Shown: piece by piece, positions 9,384-18,244 of the stretch | Layout of the letters: the number at the start of each line of letters is the position of its first letter | Numbering within the stretch: position 1 is the first letter of the stretch | DNA from: Gemella massiliensis | Lineage (GTDB): Bacteria; Bacillota; Bacilli; Staphylococcales; Gemellaceae | Reading direction: 5' to 3' | Length of the DNA stretch: 64,000 nt | Assembly: GCF_900120125.1 (NCBI RefSeq) | Contig: NZ_LT635544.1 | Span: 387,458 to 451,457, forward strand | Position numbers and translations under genes: made by a program | Notes under the pieces: model-generated | Told to the model about the DNA's origin: nothing | What the model saw: the letters and a program-made list of their open reading frames with translations, nothing else | Database searches by the model: none

Positions 9384-10343
9384 ATGAAATTAGGAATTAT
9401 TGGATCTGGAATGATAGTAAAGGATTTTCTTAGCATAGCAGATGAGTTACCGGAAATAGAATTAGAAGCAATAGTAGCACGAAATAGAGAAAATCTGGAA
9501 AAACTTAGTAAAGAATATAAAATAAAAAAAATATATACAAATATAGATGAATTTTTGACTGATAAAGATATTGATACTGTTTATGTAGCTATACCAAATA
9601 ATATTCATTATAGTGTTGTGAAAAAAGCTTTATTGGCAAATAAAAATGTTATTTGTGAAAAGCCTTTTACATTGTATTATGAAGAAGCAAGAGAGTTATT
9701 TGAATTAGCTGAAAGTAGAAATTTAATTTTGATAGAAGCTATAACAAACCAATATTTAAAAAATTATTATGAGATAAAAAAAGCTGTAAAAGAAATAGGA
9801 GAAGTAAGACTGATTGAATGTAATTTTTCTCAGCTGTCATCTCGTTATAAGGATTTTAAAGAAGGGAAAATAGCACCTGTATTCAGCAAAGAACACGGTG
9901 GCGGTGTTCTTAATGATTTGAATATTTATAATATTCATTTTATTGTCGGGATTTTTGGAGAACCTCAAACCGTAAATTATTTTCCTAACATTATTAATGA
10001 TATAGATACTTCGGGAGTTTTAGTTTTAATTTATGAAAAATTTAAAGCGGTATGTATAGCAGCAAAAGATACCTTTAATAATAGTTATGTTAATATTCAA
10101 GGGGATAAAGGTTTAGTACAGGTAACAGGTTCAACTAACGAAGTGTCAAACTATAGCTTAAAAACTAAGGATATAGTTAAGGATAATATTAATGATAACA
10201 GTCATAACCACAGAATGTATGCTGAATTTAAGAAAATTTCACAGGTAATAACGCAAAGAGATTTTGCATTTGTTAATAAACAAAAAAGACATAGTTTGTC
10301 GGTAATGAAGGTGTTGGATAAAGCCAAAAAATCAATCGGATAA
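9384..10343 (+). CDS. Gfo/Idh/MocA-family NAD(P)-dependent oxidoreductase
   Basis: 319 residues. The N-terminus has the Rossmann dinucleotide loop GIIGSGMI (4-11), the AIPNNIHY strand end, and the EKPFTL motif (about 92-97) whose lysine is catalytic in this family. The GGGVLNDLNIYNIH segment gives the substrate-side aspartate and histidine. Such enzymes oxidise or reduce sugar or cyclitol hydroxyls; the substrate is not predictable here. RBS AAAGGAGA precedes ATG 9384. It stands alone between two terminators. Confidence 0.9.
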   Translation: MKLGIIGSGMIVKDFLSIADELPEIELEAIVARNRENLEKLSKEYKIKKIYTNIDEFLTDKDIDTVYVAIPNNIHYSVVKKALLANKNVICEKPFTLYYEEARELFELAESRNLILIEAITNQYLKNYYEIKKAVKEIGEVRLIECNFSQLSSRYKDFKEGKIAPVFSKEHGGGVLNDLNIYNIHFIVGIFGEPQTVNYFPNIINDIDTSGVLVLIYEKFKAVCIAAKDTFNNSYVNIQGDKGLVQVTGSTNEVSNYSLKTKDIVKDNINDNSHNHRMYAEFKKISQVITQRDFAFVNKQKRHSLSVMKVLDKAKKSIG

Positions 10344-10486
10344 AAATATAAAAAATTTCTTTTAAAACATCTCCGATTTATCACATGTATAAAAAACATT
10401 GGATAGATGCTGTATTGATTGATAATTCAACTATAACGTTTGTAAAAAAATTGCATTCATATTACAAATAAAAAACAATTAAAATT

Positions 10487-10541
10487 TGAAATACCCTAAA
10501 AAGTTAGATTTTTTGGTTGTCTAACTCTTTAGGGTATTTCA
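10487..10541. terminator. Bidirectional terminator between convergent genes
   Basis: A long near-perfect inverted repeat, TGAAATACCCTAAA...TTTAGGGTATTTCA with an inner AGTTAGA/TCTAACT stem. It has A-rich and T-rich flanks and serves the oxidoreductase (+) and prsA (-). Confidence 0.85.
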
Positions 10542-10566
10542 GTTTTAATTAGCTGGGATTTTTAAA

Positions 10567-11514
10567 TTATTGACCTGATTGTCCTGAAGTGTTTCCTTCT
10601 AACATAGATTTAATGTAAGATTCAACATCGCTGTTGCTAGATTTTACATTATATTCTTCGAAAATATTTTTAAGTGCTTTACTTACTACTGTTGGATCGC
10701 TTTTTACAGCTTCTTCTGCTAATTTTTCTTCAAGTGATGGTTTTAATTCTTCAAAAGTAGAATCTTTTGTATCTAATAATTTGATTATGTGATACCCGAA
10801 TGAAGTTTTAACTACATCTGAAGTTTTTCCTTTTTCAAGAGCATAAGCAGCTTCTTTAAATTCTTTAACGAAAGAGTTATCTTCTTTAGAAGACCAACCT
10901 AAATCGCCGCCATTAGAGGCATTAGCTGTGTCTTTAGAGTTTTCTTTAGCAAGTTTAGCGAAATCTTCTCCGTCATTAACTTTTTTCAGAATTTCTTCAG
11001 CTTTTTTCTTAGCGTCTTCATCGCTCAGTCCATTAGGGTTTGATTCACTTTTAACACTTATTAAGATGTGTGCAAGGTGATATTGATGTTTATTTTTTTC
11101 GTAACTTTGTTTTATTGTTTCATCGTCAACACCGTTGTATTCGTTAATCATAAGTGTTTGAGCAGCTTTAACCTTAAGGCCGTCTTTATATTTATCAAGG
11201 GTGAAACCTTGTTGTTTTAATAATTGTTCAAATTTTTCTTTTCCACCGTATTGCTCTTCAGCTTTTTTTAGTTTTTCATCAATGGCTTTGTCATCAATTT
11301 TTCCTTTATATTTATCTAAAAGAACTTTTTGAATCATCATGCTTGTTGCCGTTTTAGATAATTGGCTGGAACCAATGCTTTCTACTATATCTTTTTCTGT
11401 AACATCCCCGGCTTTACTAGAGATGTATTTTGTTCCGCCAGAAGAACAACCTGCTAAACCAATAACAGAGATACTAAGAGCTACAGGTAAAATAGCTTTT
11501 TTTAATTTTGTCAT
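10567..11514 (-). CDS. prsA: PrsA-like lipoprotein foldase (parvulin peptidyl-prolyl isomerase)
   Basis: 315 residues from ATG 11514, placed by the ribosome binding site GGAGGA seven bases upstream; a longer frame upstream overlaps that site and is rejected. Signal peptide with lipobox IGLAGC, so the protein is lipid-anchored outside the membrane. A parvulin domain spans roughly residues 140-240 (HLAHILIS at its start, GGDLGW and FGYHIIKLL later), flanked by the helical foldase arms. PrsA helps secreted proteins fold after Sec export. The C-terminal tail is serine/glycine rich. Lies 63 bases downstream of the cardiolipin synthase gene on the same strand. Confidence 0.92.
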   Translation of the reverse strand: MTKLKKAILPVALSISVIGLAGCSSGGTKYISSKAGDVTEKDIVESIGSSQLSKTATSMMIQKVLLDKYKGKIDDKAIDEKLKKAEEQYGGKEKFEQLLKQQGFTLDKYKDGLKVKAAQTLMINEYNGVDDETIKQSYEKNKHQYHLAHILISVKSESNPNGLSDEDAKKKAEEILKKVNDGEDFAKLAKENSKDTANASNGGDLGWSSKEDNSFVKEFKEAAYALEKGKTSDVVKTSFGYHIIKLLDTKDSTFEELKPSLEEKLAEEAVKSDPTVVSKALKNIFEEYNVKSSNSDVESYIKSMLEGNTSGQSGQ

Positions 11515-11577
11515 TAAAATTTCCTCCATAAGTTAATAACTATTTACAAATATAACATATCTTTTATTTAAAAACAA

Positions 11578-13095
11578 CTAAAGAATAGGTGATATTAATC
11601 TTGCAAATGCTTCTTTAATTTTAATAATAATACTACGTTCTTGGTATTTTGAATATGAAACCAAAATAGATTTATCAATATCTTGTAAAAATATTTTTCT
11701 GAATGTATTTGTAGTTTGATAATCATAAATAAAGGCATTCATTTCAAAGTTCAATTTAAAACTACGATAGTCAAAGTTGGCGCTACCGATACTGGCAACT
11801 TCATTATCTATTATAATCATTTTTGTGTGGATAAAACCGTTATCATAGATATAAGTTTTTGCTCCGAAAGATGCTAATTCTCCAATATAAGAATAGGTAG
11901 CCCAATATACAAAAATGTGATCGGGCTTATTTGGAACCATTATTCTTACATCTATACCGGAAAGGATAGCCATTTTTAATGCGTTCATAACACTTTCATC
12001 AGGAATGAAGTATGGTGACTGTATATAAATATACTTTTTAGCACGTGAAATCATTTGGAGATAACCATATTTTATTTTTTCAAGTTTACTATCTGGTCCG
12101 CTTGATACTATTTGTATAGGTGTATAATTATTTACATGAGTAGCTATAAAGTCAGGTCTTAGACTTAATTGTTCGGCTTTTTTAGATGATTGAGAGTTCC
12201 AATCATCAATAAAACGATATTCTAAAGATCCTACAGCTTCGCCTTCTATACGAAGATGTGTATCACGCCAATAACCAAACTTTTTATCCAGCCCTAAATA
12301 TTCATCGCCAACGTTAAAACCACCGGTATAACCAATTTCACCATCGATAACAACAATCTTTCTATGATTTCTATAATTCATACGAAAGTTTATTATCGGT
12401 AATTTTGATTTAAAAAAACTTTTTATTTTAGCATTATTTTTAGTTAAATTTCTCAAAGATGATATGCTGAGTTTTCTAGAACCGATGTCATCATACAAAA
12501 TATAAACGGCAACTCCTTCTTTTAGTTTTTGTTCAAGAAGTTTAAAAAGTTGTTTACCTATACCATCTTTTTTTAAAATATAGTATTGGATATGGATATA
12601 ATTTTTAGCGTTTTTTATATCTTCAAATAGTAAATCAAATTTTTCTTTACCGTCGGTTATAATTTTAATTTTATTATTTTTTGATAAAAATGCCTTATCT
12701 GTTTCATAATTCAATTCAATTAAATTTCTATATTTATGTATAAGTTGTTCATCTTTTGTAATTTCATATGGTGTTGTTCTATTCAACAGTCGTTCTTGAT
12801 ATGAAATTTTTTCTTCATCTGAGAAAGGAAAAATTTTTTCTCGATATATGGGACGTCCAAATATCAAATATAAAATAAACCCTAGATAAGGAATTAAAAA
12901 TAATACCAAAATCCAAGCCCATGATGAAGATGCTGTTTGATATTCCAAAAAAACAATAGAAAATGCGAGTATTGTATTAATAATTAAAAACAATGTTAAG
13001 AGTAAATCAAAATTAATATTATTAAAAAATGTTGCAATTAAATCTATTACATATGATAAATTTATATTTAATATATTAAAGTTTGTATAATTCAT
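11578..13095 (-). CDS. cls: Cardiolipin synthase (phospholipase D family)
   Basis: 505 residues. Two N-terminal membrane helices (about 15-70) precede two phospholipase D domains, each with a complete HKD motif: NHRKIVVIDG near residue 241 and IHTKMIIIDN near residue 421, both followed by the G-S/G-N block (GGFNVGDEY, IGSANFDYRS). The enzyme joins two phosphatidylglycerols to make cardiolipin at the membrane. Start ATG 13095 has TAGGAGTG upstream. Divergent from gltX; prsA follows on the same strand. Confidence 0.95.
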   Translation of the reverse strand: MNYTNFNILNINLSYVIDLIATFFNNINFDLLLTLFLIINTILAFSIVFLEYQTASSSWAWILVLFLIPYLGFILYLIFGRPIYREKIFPFSDEEKISYQERLLNRTTPYEITKDEQLIHKYRNLIELNYETDKAFLSKNNKIKIITDGKEKFDLLFEDIKNAKNYIHIQYYILKKDGIGKQLFKLLEQKLKEGVAVYILYDDIGSRKLSISSLRNLTKNNAKIKSFFKSKLPIINFRMNYRNHRKIVVIDGEIGYTGGFNVGDEYLGLDKKFGYWRDTHLRIEGEAVGSLEYRFIDDWNSQSSKKAEQLSLRPDFIATHVNNYTPIQIVSSGPDSKLEKIKYGYLQMISRAKKYIYIQSPYFIPDESVMNALKMAILSGIDVRIMVPNKPDHIFVYWATYSYIGELASFGAKTYIYDNGFIHTKMIIIDNEVASIGSANFDYRSFKLNFEMNAFIYDYQTTNTFRKIFLQDIDKSILVSYSKYQERSIIIKIKEAFARLISPIL

Positions 13096-13164
13096 AATAT
13101 AACACTCCTAGTTAAATATTAACTTAAAATGTGGAAAAAGTCTATTAATAATATTTTTTTCGCA

Positions 13165-13194
13165 TTGAAAAGAAGTAGTTACCTATGATATAAT
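13165..13194 (+). promoter_or_regulatory. Promoter of gltX
   Basis: TTGAAA (13165-13170) and TATAAT (13189-13194) spaced 18 bases, in the cls-gltX divergent region. Confidence 0.65.
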
Positions 13195-13236
13195 ATTTAG
13201 TGTTATAATTTTAGAAAAAAGCGAAAGGAGATAACT

Positions 13237-14697
13237 ATGAAAAAAGTAAGAGTACGATATGCACCATCTCCAACAGGAAATCTTCATATTGGAAATGCAC
13301 GAACAGCATTATTTAATTATTTATTTGCTAAACATTACGGAGGGGACTTCGTTTTAAGAATAGAAGATACGGATTTTAAACGTAATAAAGAAGAAGGAGA
13401 GCGTAGTCAACTCAAATATATGAATTGGCTGGGTCTTGATTATGATGAAGGTATTGGAAAGGAAAAAGAATTCGGCCCATATCGTCAATCAGAACGTATT
13501 GAAATTTATCAAAAATATGCAAATCAACTTTTAGAAGAAGATAAAGCGTATAAATGTTACATGACTGCTGAAGAATTAGAAAGAGAACGTGAAGAGCAAA
13601 TTGCAAACGGTTTGCCGCCACGTTACAGCGGAAAACATGCCCATTTAACTAAAGAAGAACAAGAAGCATTTGAAAGAGAAGGAAGAAAACCATCTATTCG
13701 TATTCGAGTTCCTCAAGATAGAGTATATAGTTTCGACGATATGGTAAAAGGTGAATTATCGTTTGAAGGGAAAGATTTTGGTGATTTTGTTATTGTAAAA
13801 AATGATGGAGTAGCAACATATAATTTTGCCGTTGCCGTTGATGATCATTTAATGGAAATATCACATGTATTACGTGGTGATGACCATGTATCAAATACTC
13901 CAAAACAATTGGTAGTTTACGAGGCATTAGGGTTTGAAGCGCCACGTTTTGGGCATATGACTTTAATTGTTAATGAAAACAAGAAAAAATTATCAAAACG
14001 TGACGAAACTATTATTCAATTTATTGAACAATATGACGATTTAGGATATTTACCGGAAGCATTGTTTAATTTTATTACACTGTTAGGTTGGTCACCGGAA
14101 GGAGAAGAAGAAATCTTCACAAAAGAAGAGTTTGTAAAAATTTTTGATGAAAAACGTTTAAGTAAGTCACCGGCATTTTTTGATAACAATAAATTAACAT
14201 GGATAAACAATCAATACATCAAAGCACAACCTCTTGAAAGAATAGTAAATTTGGCGTTACCATTTTTTGTTAAAGAAGGGGTGGCTACCGAAGAAGAAGT
14301 AATTACCAATAAGGCATGGTTTGAGAAGCTTATTTCGCTATATCAACCACAGATGAGTTACGGAGCGGAAATAATAAGATTAACAAAACAATTTTTTACT
14401 CAAGATATTAAATTTGATAAAGAAGAATTGGAAATATTAAAACAAGAAACTACAAAAGTAGTATTTGAAGATTTCTTGGACAAACTTGATTCAATTGAAG
14501 ATTTTACCGCAGATAACATAAAAGTTCTAATCAAATCAATTCAGAAAGATACAGGAGTGAAAGGTAAAAACTTATTTATGCCTATTCGAATCGCATCAAC
14601 CGGCTCAATGCATGGTCCGGAGTTAAATACAAGTTTAGAATTATTAGGTAAAAAACGTGTAGGAACACGTGTAAAATTGGCATTGGAATTATTATAA
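13237..14697 (+). CDS. gltX: Glutamyl-tRNA synthetase
   Basis: 486 residues, full length class I synthetase. The ATP-binding signature HIGN is at residues 17-20 and the KMSKS loop reads KKLSKRDE near residue 250; [13 protein letters not shown] is also conserved. It charges tRNA-Glu, and in Gram-positives lacking GlnRS usually also tRNA-Gln for later amidation. RBS AAAGGAGA before ATG 13237. Single gene with its own promoter. After the stop, AGACAG...CTGTCT (about 14704-14744) may form a weak terminator. Confidence 0.98.
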   Translation: MKKVRVRYAPSPTGNLHIGNARTALFNYLFAKHYGGDFVLRIEDTDFKRNKEEGERSQLKYMNWLGLDYDEGIGKEKEFGPYRQSERIEIYQKYANQLLEEDKAYKCYMTAEELEREREEQIANGLPPRYSGKHAHLTKEEQEAFEREGRKPSIRIRVPQDRVYSFDDMVKGELSFEGKDFGDFVIVKNDGVATYNFAVAVDDHLMEISHVLRGDDHVSNTPKQLVVYEALGFEAPRFGHMTLIVNENKKKLSKRDETIIQFIEQYDDLGYLPEALFNFITLLGWSPEGEEEIFTKEEFVKIFDEKRLSKSPAFFDNNKLTWINNQYIKAQPLERIVNLALPFFVKEGVATEEEVITNKAWFEKLISLYQPQMSYGAEIIRLTKQFFTQDIKFDKEELEILKQETTKVVFEDFLDKLDSIEDFTADNIKVLIKSIQKDTGVKGKNLFMPIRIASTGSMHGPELNTSLELLGKKRVGTRVKLALELL

Positions 14698-14792
14698 AAG
14701 AAGAAGACAGAGTGTTGTGAGTGTTGAAATTGCAATACCTGTCTTACTCATTGATTGGGGAAAAAATATATAACAAAAGTAAAGAAAATAAC

Positions 14793-14821
14793 TTGACATT
14801 TACTTTTAAATACGATATTAT
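14793..14821 (+). promoter_or_regulatory. Promoter of rplM-rpsI
   Basis: Perfect -35 TTGACA (14793-14798), 17-base spacer, TATTAT (14816-14821). A leader of about 85-90 bases follows up to rplM. Many Firmicutes have an autoregulatory L13 leader here; the leader is the right length and place, but I cannot confirm its fold. Confidence 0.75.
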
Positions 14822-14916
14822 ATCTAGTGATATTGTTTATATATCTTCACGAGTAAGCCCCGGAAAACTTAGTCGTTATGACAGATTTAAAACAACATCT
14901 AGGAGGAAAACAAGAC

Positions 14917-15354
14917 ATGCGTCAAACATATATGGCAAAGCCATCAACTGTAGAAAAAAAATGGTATGTAATCGATGCTGAAGGACAAACTTTAGGTCGT
15001 TTATCATCAGAAGTAGCTTCAATTTTAAGAGGGAAACACAAACCTACTTATACACCACATATCGATACCGGTGATAATGTTATCATTATCAATGCTGAAA
15101 AAATTGTGTTGACTGGTAAAAAATTATCTGATAAAGTTTATCGTCGTCACACAATGCACCCGGGTGGATTAAAAGAAAGAACTGCCGGATTAATGGTGGA
15201 AAAATATCCGGAAGAACTTTTAGAGTTATCTATTAAAGGTATGTTACCAAAAAATACTTTAGGTAGAGCTCAAGGTATGAAACTTCATGTTTATCGTGGA
15301 GCAGAACACCCACATGCAGCACAAAAACCGGAAAAATATGAATTACGTGGTTAA
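14917..15354 (+). CDS. rplM: 50S ribosomal protein L13
   Basis: 145 residues, the standard length. Start ATG 14917 is set by AGGAGG at 14901-14906 and by homology ([10 protein letters not shown] matches the N-terminus of Bacillus L13). An in-frame ATG at 14878 has no ribosome binding site. Conserved blocks include [24 protein letters not shown] and [11 protein letters not shown]13 is an early-assembling large-subunit protein. It forms an operon with rpsI 19 bases downstream. Confidence 0.98.
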   Translation: MRQTYMAKPSTVEKKWYVIDAEGQTLGRLSSEVASILRGKHKPTYTPHIDTGDNVIIINAEKIVLTGKKLSDKVYRRHTMHPGGLKERTAGLMVEKYPEELLELSIKGMLPKNTLGRAQGMKLHVYRGAEHPHAAQKPEKYELRG

Positions 15355-15373
15355 TATAGGAGGAAATAATTAA

Positions 15374-15766
15374 ATGGCACAAGTAGAATATCGCGGTACA
15401 GGACGCCGTAAAAGCTCAGTAGCACGTGTAAGATTAGTACCTGGTACAGGGAAAGTTGTTATCAATAATAGAGAAATGCGTGAATACTTACCATTAGAAT
15501 CATTGGTATTAGATTTAATGCAACCTTTAGAAGTTACATCTACTACAGGAAATTATGACGTTTTAGTTAACGTTAAAGGTGGAGGTTACACCGGACAAGC
15601 CCAAGCAATCCGTCATGGTATTGCTCGTGCATTATTAGAAGTAAATCCGGAATATCGTAAAGATTTAAAACCGGCAGGATTACTAACTCGTGACCCTCGT
15701 ATGAAAGAACGTAAAAAATACGGTCTTCGTGGTGCGAGACGTGCTCCTCAATTTTCAAAACGTTAA
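15374..15766 (+). CDS. rpsI: 30S ribosomal protein S9
   Basis: 130 residues, standard length. Shows [14 protein letters not shown] at the N-terminus, the [19 protein letters not shown] block and the basic C-terminal end [16 protein letters not shown] that reaches the P-site tRNA. RBS AGGAGG. Last gene of the rplM-rpsI operon, followed by a strong terminator. Confidence 0.98.
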   Translation: MAQVEYRGTGRRKSSVARVRLVPGTGKVVINNREMREYLPLESLVLDLMQPLEVTSTTGNYDVLVNVKGGGYTGQAQAIRHGIARALLEVNPEYRKDLKPAGLLTRDPRMKERKKYGLRGARRAPQFSKR

Positions 15767-15790
15767 TATTTGGTCTTATACACCAACGTC

Positions 15791-15822
15791 AAAACACCGA
15801 AGTTTTTTCTTCGGTGTTTTTT
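15791..15822 (+). terminator. Terminator after rpsI
   Basis: AAAACACCGAA-loop-TTCGGTGTTTT followed by further Ts; perfect 11-bp stem. Confidence 0.9.
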
Positions 15823-15908
15823 ACTTATATATTATTTTGTTTATTTAGCCAATATATAGCTATGGATAAAGAGTAAACTATAAATATAATAGAAAGAAAA
15901 TAGGTCAA

Positions 15909-16562
15909 TTATTCTTCCGATTTTTTAGTTGTTTTTTTAGTTGTTGCTTTTTTTATTTTTTCTTTTTTTTGCAGTTTATTATTTTCCGGATACATAACTT
16001 TATCAACTAAACCGTATTCACAAGCCTCTTCTGCAGTTAGATAGTTATCACGTTCTGTATCACGTTCGATTGTTTTGATTGTCTGACCCGTTCTATCGGC
16101 TAATATTTTGTTTAGTTTTCCACGCGTTCTCAAAATATGTTTAGCCGCTATTTCTATTTCTGTTGCTTGTCCTTGTGCTCCACCAAGTGGTTGATGAATC
16201 ATTACTTCTGCGTTTGGAAGTGCGTAACGTTTCCCGATTGTTCCGGCTGTCAGTAAGAATGCTCCCATACTTGCAGCCATACCCATACAAATAGTTACAA
16301 CATCACATTTTATGTGTTGCATTGTATCATAAATTGCAAAACCTGCTGTTACACTTCCACCCGGTGAATTAATGTAAAAGTAAATATCTTTTTCACTGTC
16401 TTGTGCTTCTAAAAATAATAACTGACTTGTAATTGAATTTGCAACTTGGTCATTTACATCAGAACCAAGAATAATAATTCTATCTTTTAATAATCTTGAG
16501 TAAATATCGTACGCTCTTTCTCCTTGAGATGTTTGTTCTATTACCGTAGGAATTAGATTCAT
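15909..16562 (-). CDS. clpP: ATP-dependent Clp protease proteolytic subunit
   Basis: 217 residues. The catalytic triad is visible: serine in GMAASMGAF (about residue 98), histidine in MIHQPLGG (about 122) and aspartate in the [11 protein letters not shown] region (about 173). ClpP forms the tetradecameric chamber served by ClpC (encoded at 18.2 kb) and ClpX. Usual length is about 195; here the chain has a lysine/threonine-rich tail of about 20 residues ([14 protein letters not shown] at the end). RBS AGGAGG before ATG 16562. A CtsR-type operator overlaps its promoter. Confidence 0.97.
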   Translation of the reverse strand: MNLIPTVIEQTSQGERAYDIYSRLLKDRIIILGSDVNDQVANSITSQLLFLEAQDSEKDIYFYINSPGGSVTAGFAIYDTMQHIKCDVVTICMGMAASMGAFLLTAGTIGKRYALPNAEVMIHQPLGGAQGQATEIEIAAKHILRTRGKLNKILADRTGQTIKTIERDTERDNYLTAEEACEYGLVDKVMYPENNKLQKKEKIKKATTKKTTKKSEE

Positions 16563-16595
16563 TGTGTTTCCTCCTAAATTTATATTTCACTTGAT

Positions 16596-16624
16596 ATTAT
16601 ATATCAAAATTGGTCAATGTGCAA
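16596..16624 (-). promoter_or_regulatory. clpP promoter with overlapping CtsR box
   Basis: On the minus strand TTGCAC (16619-16624) and TATAAT (16596-16601) are 17 bases apart. Between them, read on the plus strand at 16602-16618, lies TATCAAA-ATT-GGTCAAT, a direct heptamer repeat close to the CtsR consensus (RGTCAAA-N3-RGTCAAA), with the second half the better match. CtsR binding here would block RNA polymerase. Confidence 0.7.
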
Positions 16625-16772
16625 ATTTAAATAGTTATAATTTTGGAAATCTGAGAGCAGAAAAGAAGTGAAATTTATTGTATTTTTATTACAATTATTT
16701 TTAATATATATTTTTATAAAAATAATATAATACATTGTTTTAATTATAATAAATATTTTTTAATGTTTCCGC

Positions 16773-16801
16773 TTGCAGAAAAATAGTAAAAGGGGTATAA
16801 T
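16773..16801 (+). promoter_or_regulatory. Promoter of the yjdF leader
   Basis: TTGCAG (16773-16778), 17-base spacer, TATAAT (16796-16801). Transcription from about 16808 would give a leader near 330 bases before yjdF. Confidence 0.6.
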
Positions 16802-16807
16802 AAAAAC

Positions 16808-17130
16808 GTGAGAAATAGTATTACTCAGTTTAGAGAAATGATGCTATGTGGTTAATTTGTATATTATACGTTATTGTCATAGAATTAACCCAATGCTTTA
16901 ATAAGGATAGAAACAAGGGAGTAAACAAGCTAAGAGCATTTTCAACTTAGGAAATGTTCTTTTTTGCTGACAAGAAAAATAGTTAGATGTTATAATAAAT
17001 ATATAGAAAAAAGATAAAAACACAGTGCTGGTTGGTAGTCCAGCCGCAGAGAATATTTGGAAATCAAGTATCCACTGTAAGTAACCTGCCTCCTTGGTTG
17101 TCCATTCTTTTTTATAAAAATTAAAGGAGG
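16808..17130 (+). ncRNA. Structured 5' leader of yjdF, candidate yjdF riboswitch (two parts)
   Basis: Part 1 (16820-16965): outer stem TTACTC (16821-16826)/GAGTAA (16919-16924) encloses GGTTAATT/AATTAACC (16850-16857/16883-16890) and an inner GTAT/ATAC hairpin. A terminator-like hairpin with a T run follows at 16933-16965. Part 2 (about 17020-17130): CAGTG/CACTG encloses GGTTGG/CCAGCC, then AACC-loop-GGTT presents CCTCCT in its loop, able to pair with the AGGAGG ribosome binding site of yjdF (17125-17130). Known: yjdF genes of Firmicutes are often preceded by the yjdF-motif riboswitch for azaaromatic compounds. Inferred: this leader belongs to that class or carries it in tandem with another element. 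The fold was made by eye. Confidence 0.6.
16933..16965 (+). terminator. Terminator-like hairpin inside the yjdF leader
   Basis: AGAGCATTT (16933-16941) pairs with AAATGTTCT (16952-16960, one G-U) and is followed by a T run. It lies just after the outer stem of the leader, the normal place for a riboswitch terminator. Confidence 0.65.
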
Positions 17131-17137
17131 ATGTTTG

Positions 17138-17551
17138 ATGAACCGTTTGTCAATTTCGTGTAATATATTTTTTGGTAATTCTTATTGGATTGGTGTTTTT
17201 GAAAGGGTTGAAGATGGAAAACTTTCAGCAGTTAAGGTGACTTTTGGAAAAGAACCGAATGACAAAGAAGTATATGAGTACATAATTAATCATTATACCA
17301 AATTTAATTTTGGTTCAAGCGTAACGACCAAGAAAAAAGTAAAAATAAAAAATCCTAAAAGATTACAGCGTGCTGTAAAAAAATCTTGTAATAAAACATT
17401 TTCATCAAAATCACAACAAGCACTGAAATTACAATTTGAAGAATATAAAAAAGAACGCAAGAAAAATTGTTCAATACAAAGAGAGGAGCGTAAAAAATAT
17501 TTATTTGAACTAAAAAAGCTTAAAAGGAAACGAAAGCATAGAGGTAAGTAG
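17138..17551 (+). CDS. yjdF: YjdF family protein (DUF2992)
   Basis: 137 residues. Start ATG 17138 lies seven bases after AAAGGAGG (17123-17130); TTG 17135 is in frame but too close. From memory it matches Bacillus subtilis YjdF along its length: NSYWIGVFE, KVTFGKEPND, NPKRLQRAVKK, SKSQQALKLQFEEYK and the terminal KHRGK. The C-terminal half is highly basic and helical, which fits nucleic-acid binding, but the biochemical function of YjdF is unknown. The gene is linked to a riboswitch answering to planar aromatic nitrogen compounds, so a role in handling such toxins is plausible. It lies between clpP (divergent) and ctsR. Confidence 0.85.
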   Translation: MNRLSISCNIFFGNSYWIGVFERVEDGKLSAVKVTFGKEPNDKEVYEYIINHYTKFNFGSSVTTKKKVKIKNPKRLQRAVKKSCNKTFSSKSQQALKLQFEEYKKERKKNCSIQREERKKYLFELKKLKRKRKHRGK

Positions 17552-17648
17552 CTTCTATGTTTTTATTTTTTTGAGATAATATTACAAATGTCAGTGTAAA
17601 ATAATATATACATTAATTTTCAATTATGTTATTTAGTATCCGTTGTAA

Positions 17649-17677
17649 TTGCAACTAAGACACTTTTATAGTATAAT
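17649..17677 (+). promoter_or_regulatory. Promoter of the ctsR operon
   Basis: TTGCAA (17649-17654), 17-base spacer, TATAAT (17672-17677), 42 bases before ctsR. Confidence 0.75.
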
Positions 17678-17686
17678 TTATTTAAA

Positions 17687-17703
17687 GGTCAATTTTAGTC
17701 AAT
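17687..17703 (+). promoter_or_regulatory. CtsR operator
   Basis: GGTCAAT-TTT-AGTCAAT: a tandem heptamer with 3-base spacing as in the CtsR consensus, located over the transcription start of the ctsR-clpC-radA operon. This implies autoregulation and derepression by heat or protein stress. Confidence 0.8.
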
Positions 17704-17718
17704 AAAGGAGGTGGGCTT

Positions 17719-18240
17719 ATGAATAATAATATGACAGATATACTTGAGCAATATATTAAAGAATTATTCAATAAATCTACAGAAGACTATATAACAATAA
17801 AAAGAAGTAATGTAGCCCAAAAGTTTGACTGTGTTCCCTCACAGTTAAATTATGTGATAAAGACCCGCTTTACACCTGAGCATGGTTTTATTATTGAAAG
17901 TAAACGTGGAGGTGGAGGTTTTATTCGTATTACGAAAATCACATTACACACAGGTACAGACTACTTGGACTATTTAATTGATAATTTACCTACTGATATA
18001 ATAGAAATAGATGAAGCCATTCGTATAACAAAAATTTTATTAGATAAAGAATATATCGACAAATTTGACTATAATCATTTTATCAATAGTGTAGAAACGG
18101 TAACTGATGTTCATAATCAATTTCTTGAGTTGGCAGCTAGTGATGAGGTTGCACAAAAGATGCAATATGCCACTAAAGCACAATTAAGAAATTTAACGAT
18201 TAAATTTTTAACAAATATAAAATACAATAAGAGAGGGTAA
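17719..18240 (+). CDS. ctsR: Transcriptional repressor CtsR
   Basis: 173 residues. N-terminal winged helix-turn-helix (about 1-72) with the characteristic tetraglycine wing RGGGGFIRI (63-71) that contacts DNA and serves as the heat sensor, followed by a helical C-terminal domain. CtsR represses clp genes and is removed under heat or protein stress. RBS AAAGGAGG. It is followed after four bases by clpC; the mcsA and mcsB genes that sit here in Bacillus and Staphylococcus are absent, as in streptococci and enterococci, so arginine-kinase control is probably not used. Confidence 0.95.
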   Translation: MNNNMTDILEQYIKELFNKSTEDYITIKRSNVAQKFDCVPSQLNYVIKTRFTPEHGFIIESKRGGGGFIRITKITLHTGTDYLDYLIDNLPTDIIEIDEAIRITKILLDKEYIDKFDYNHFINSVETVTDVHNQFLELAASDEVAQKMQYATKAQLRNLTIKFLTNIKYNKRG

Positions 18241-18244
18241 TGCA

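Noticed and set aside
14721-14981. 86-residue open frame across the rplM start
   Set aside because: It has no ribosome binding site, covers the rplM promoter and leader, and resembles no protein.
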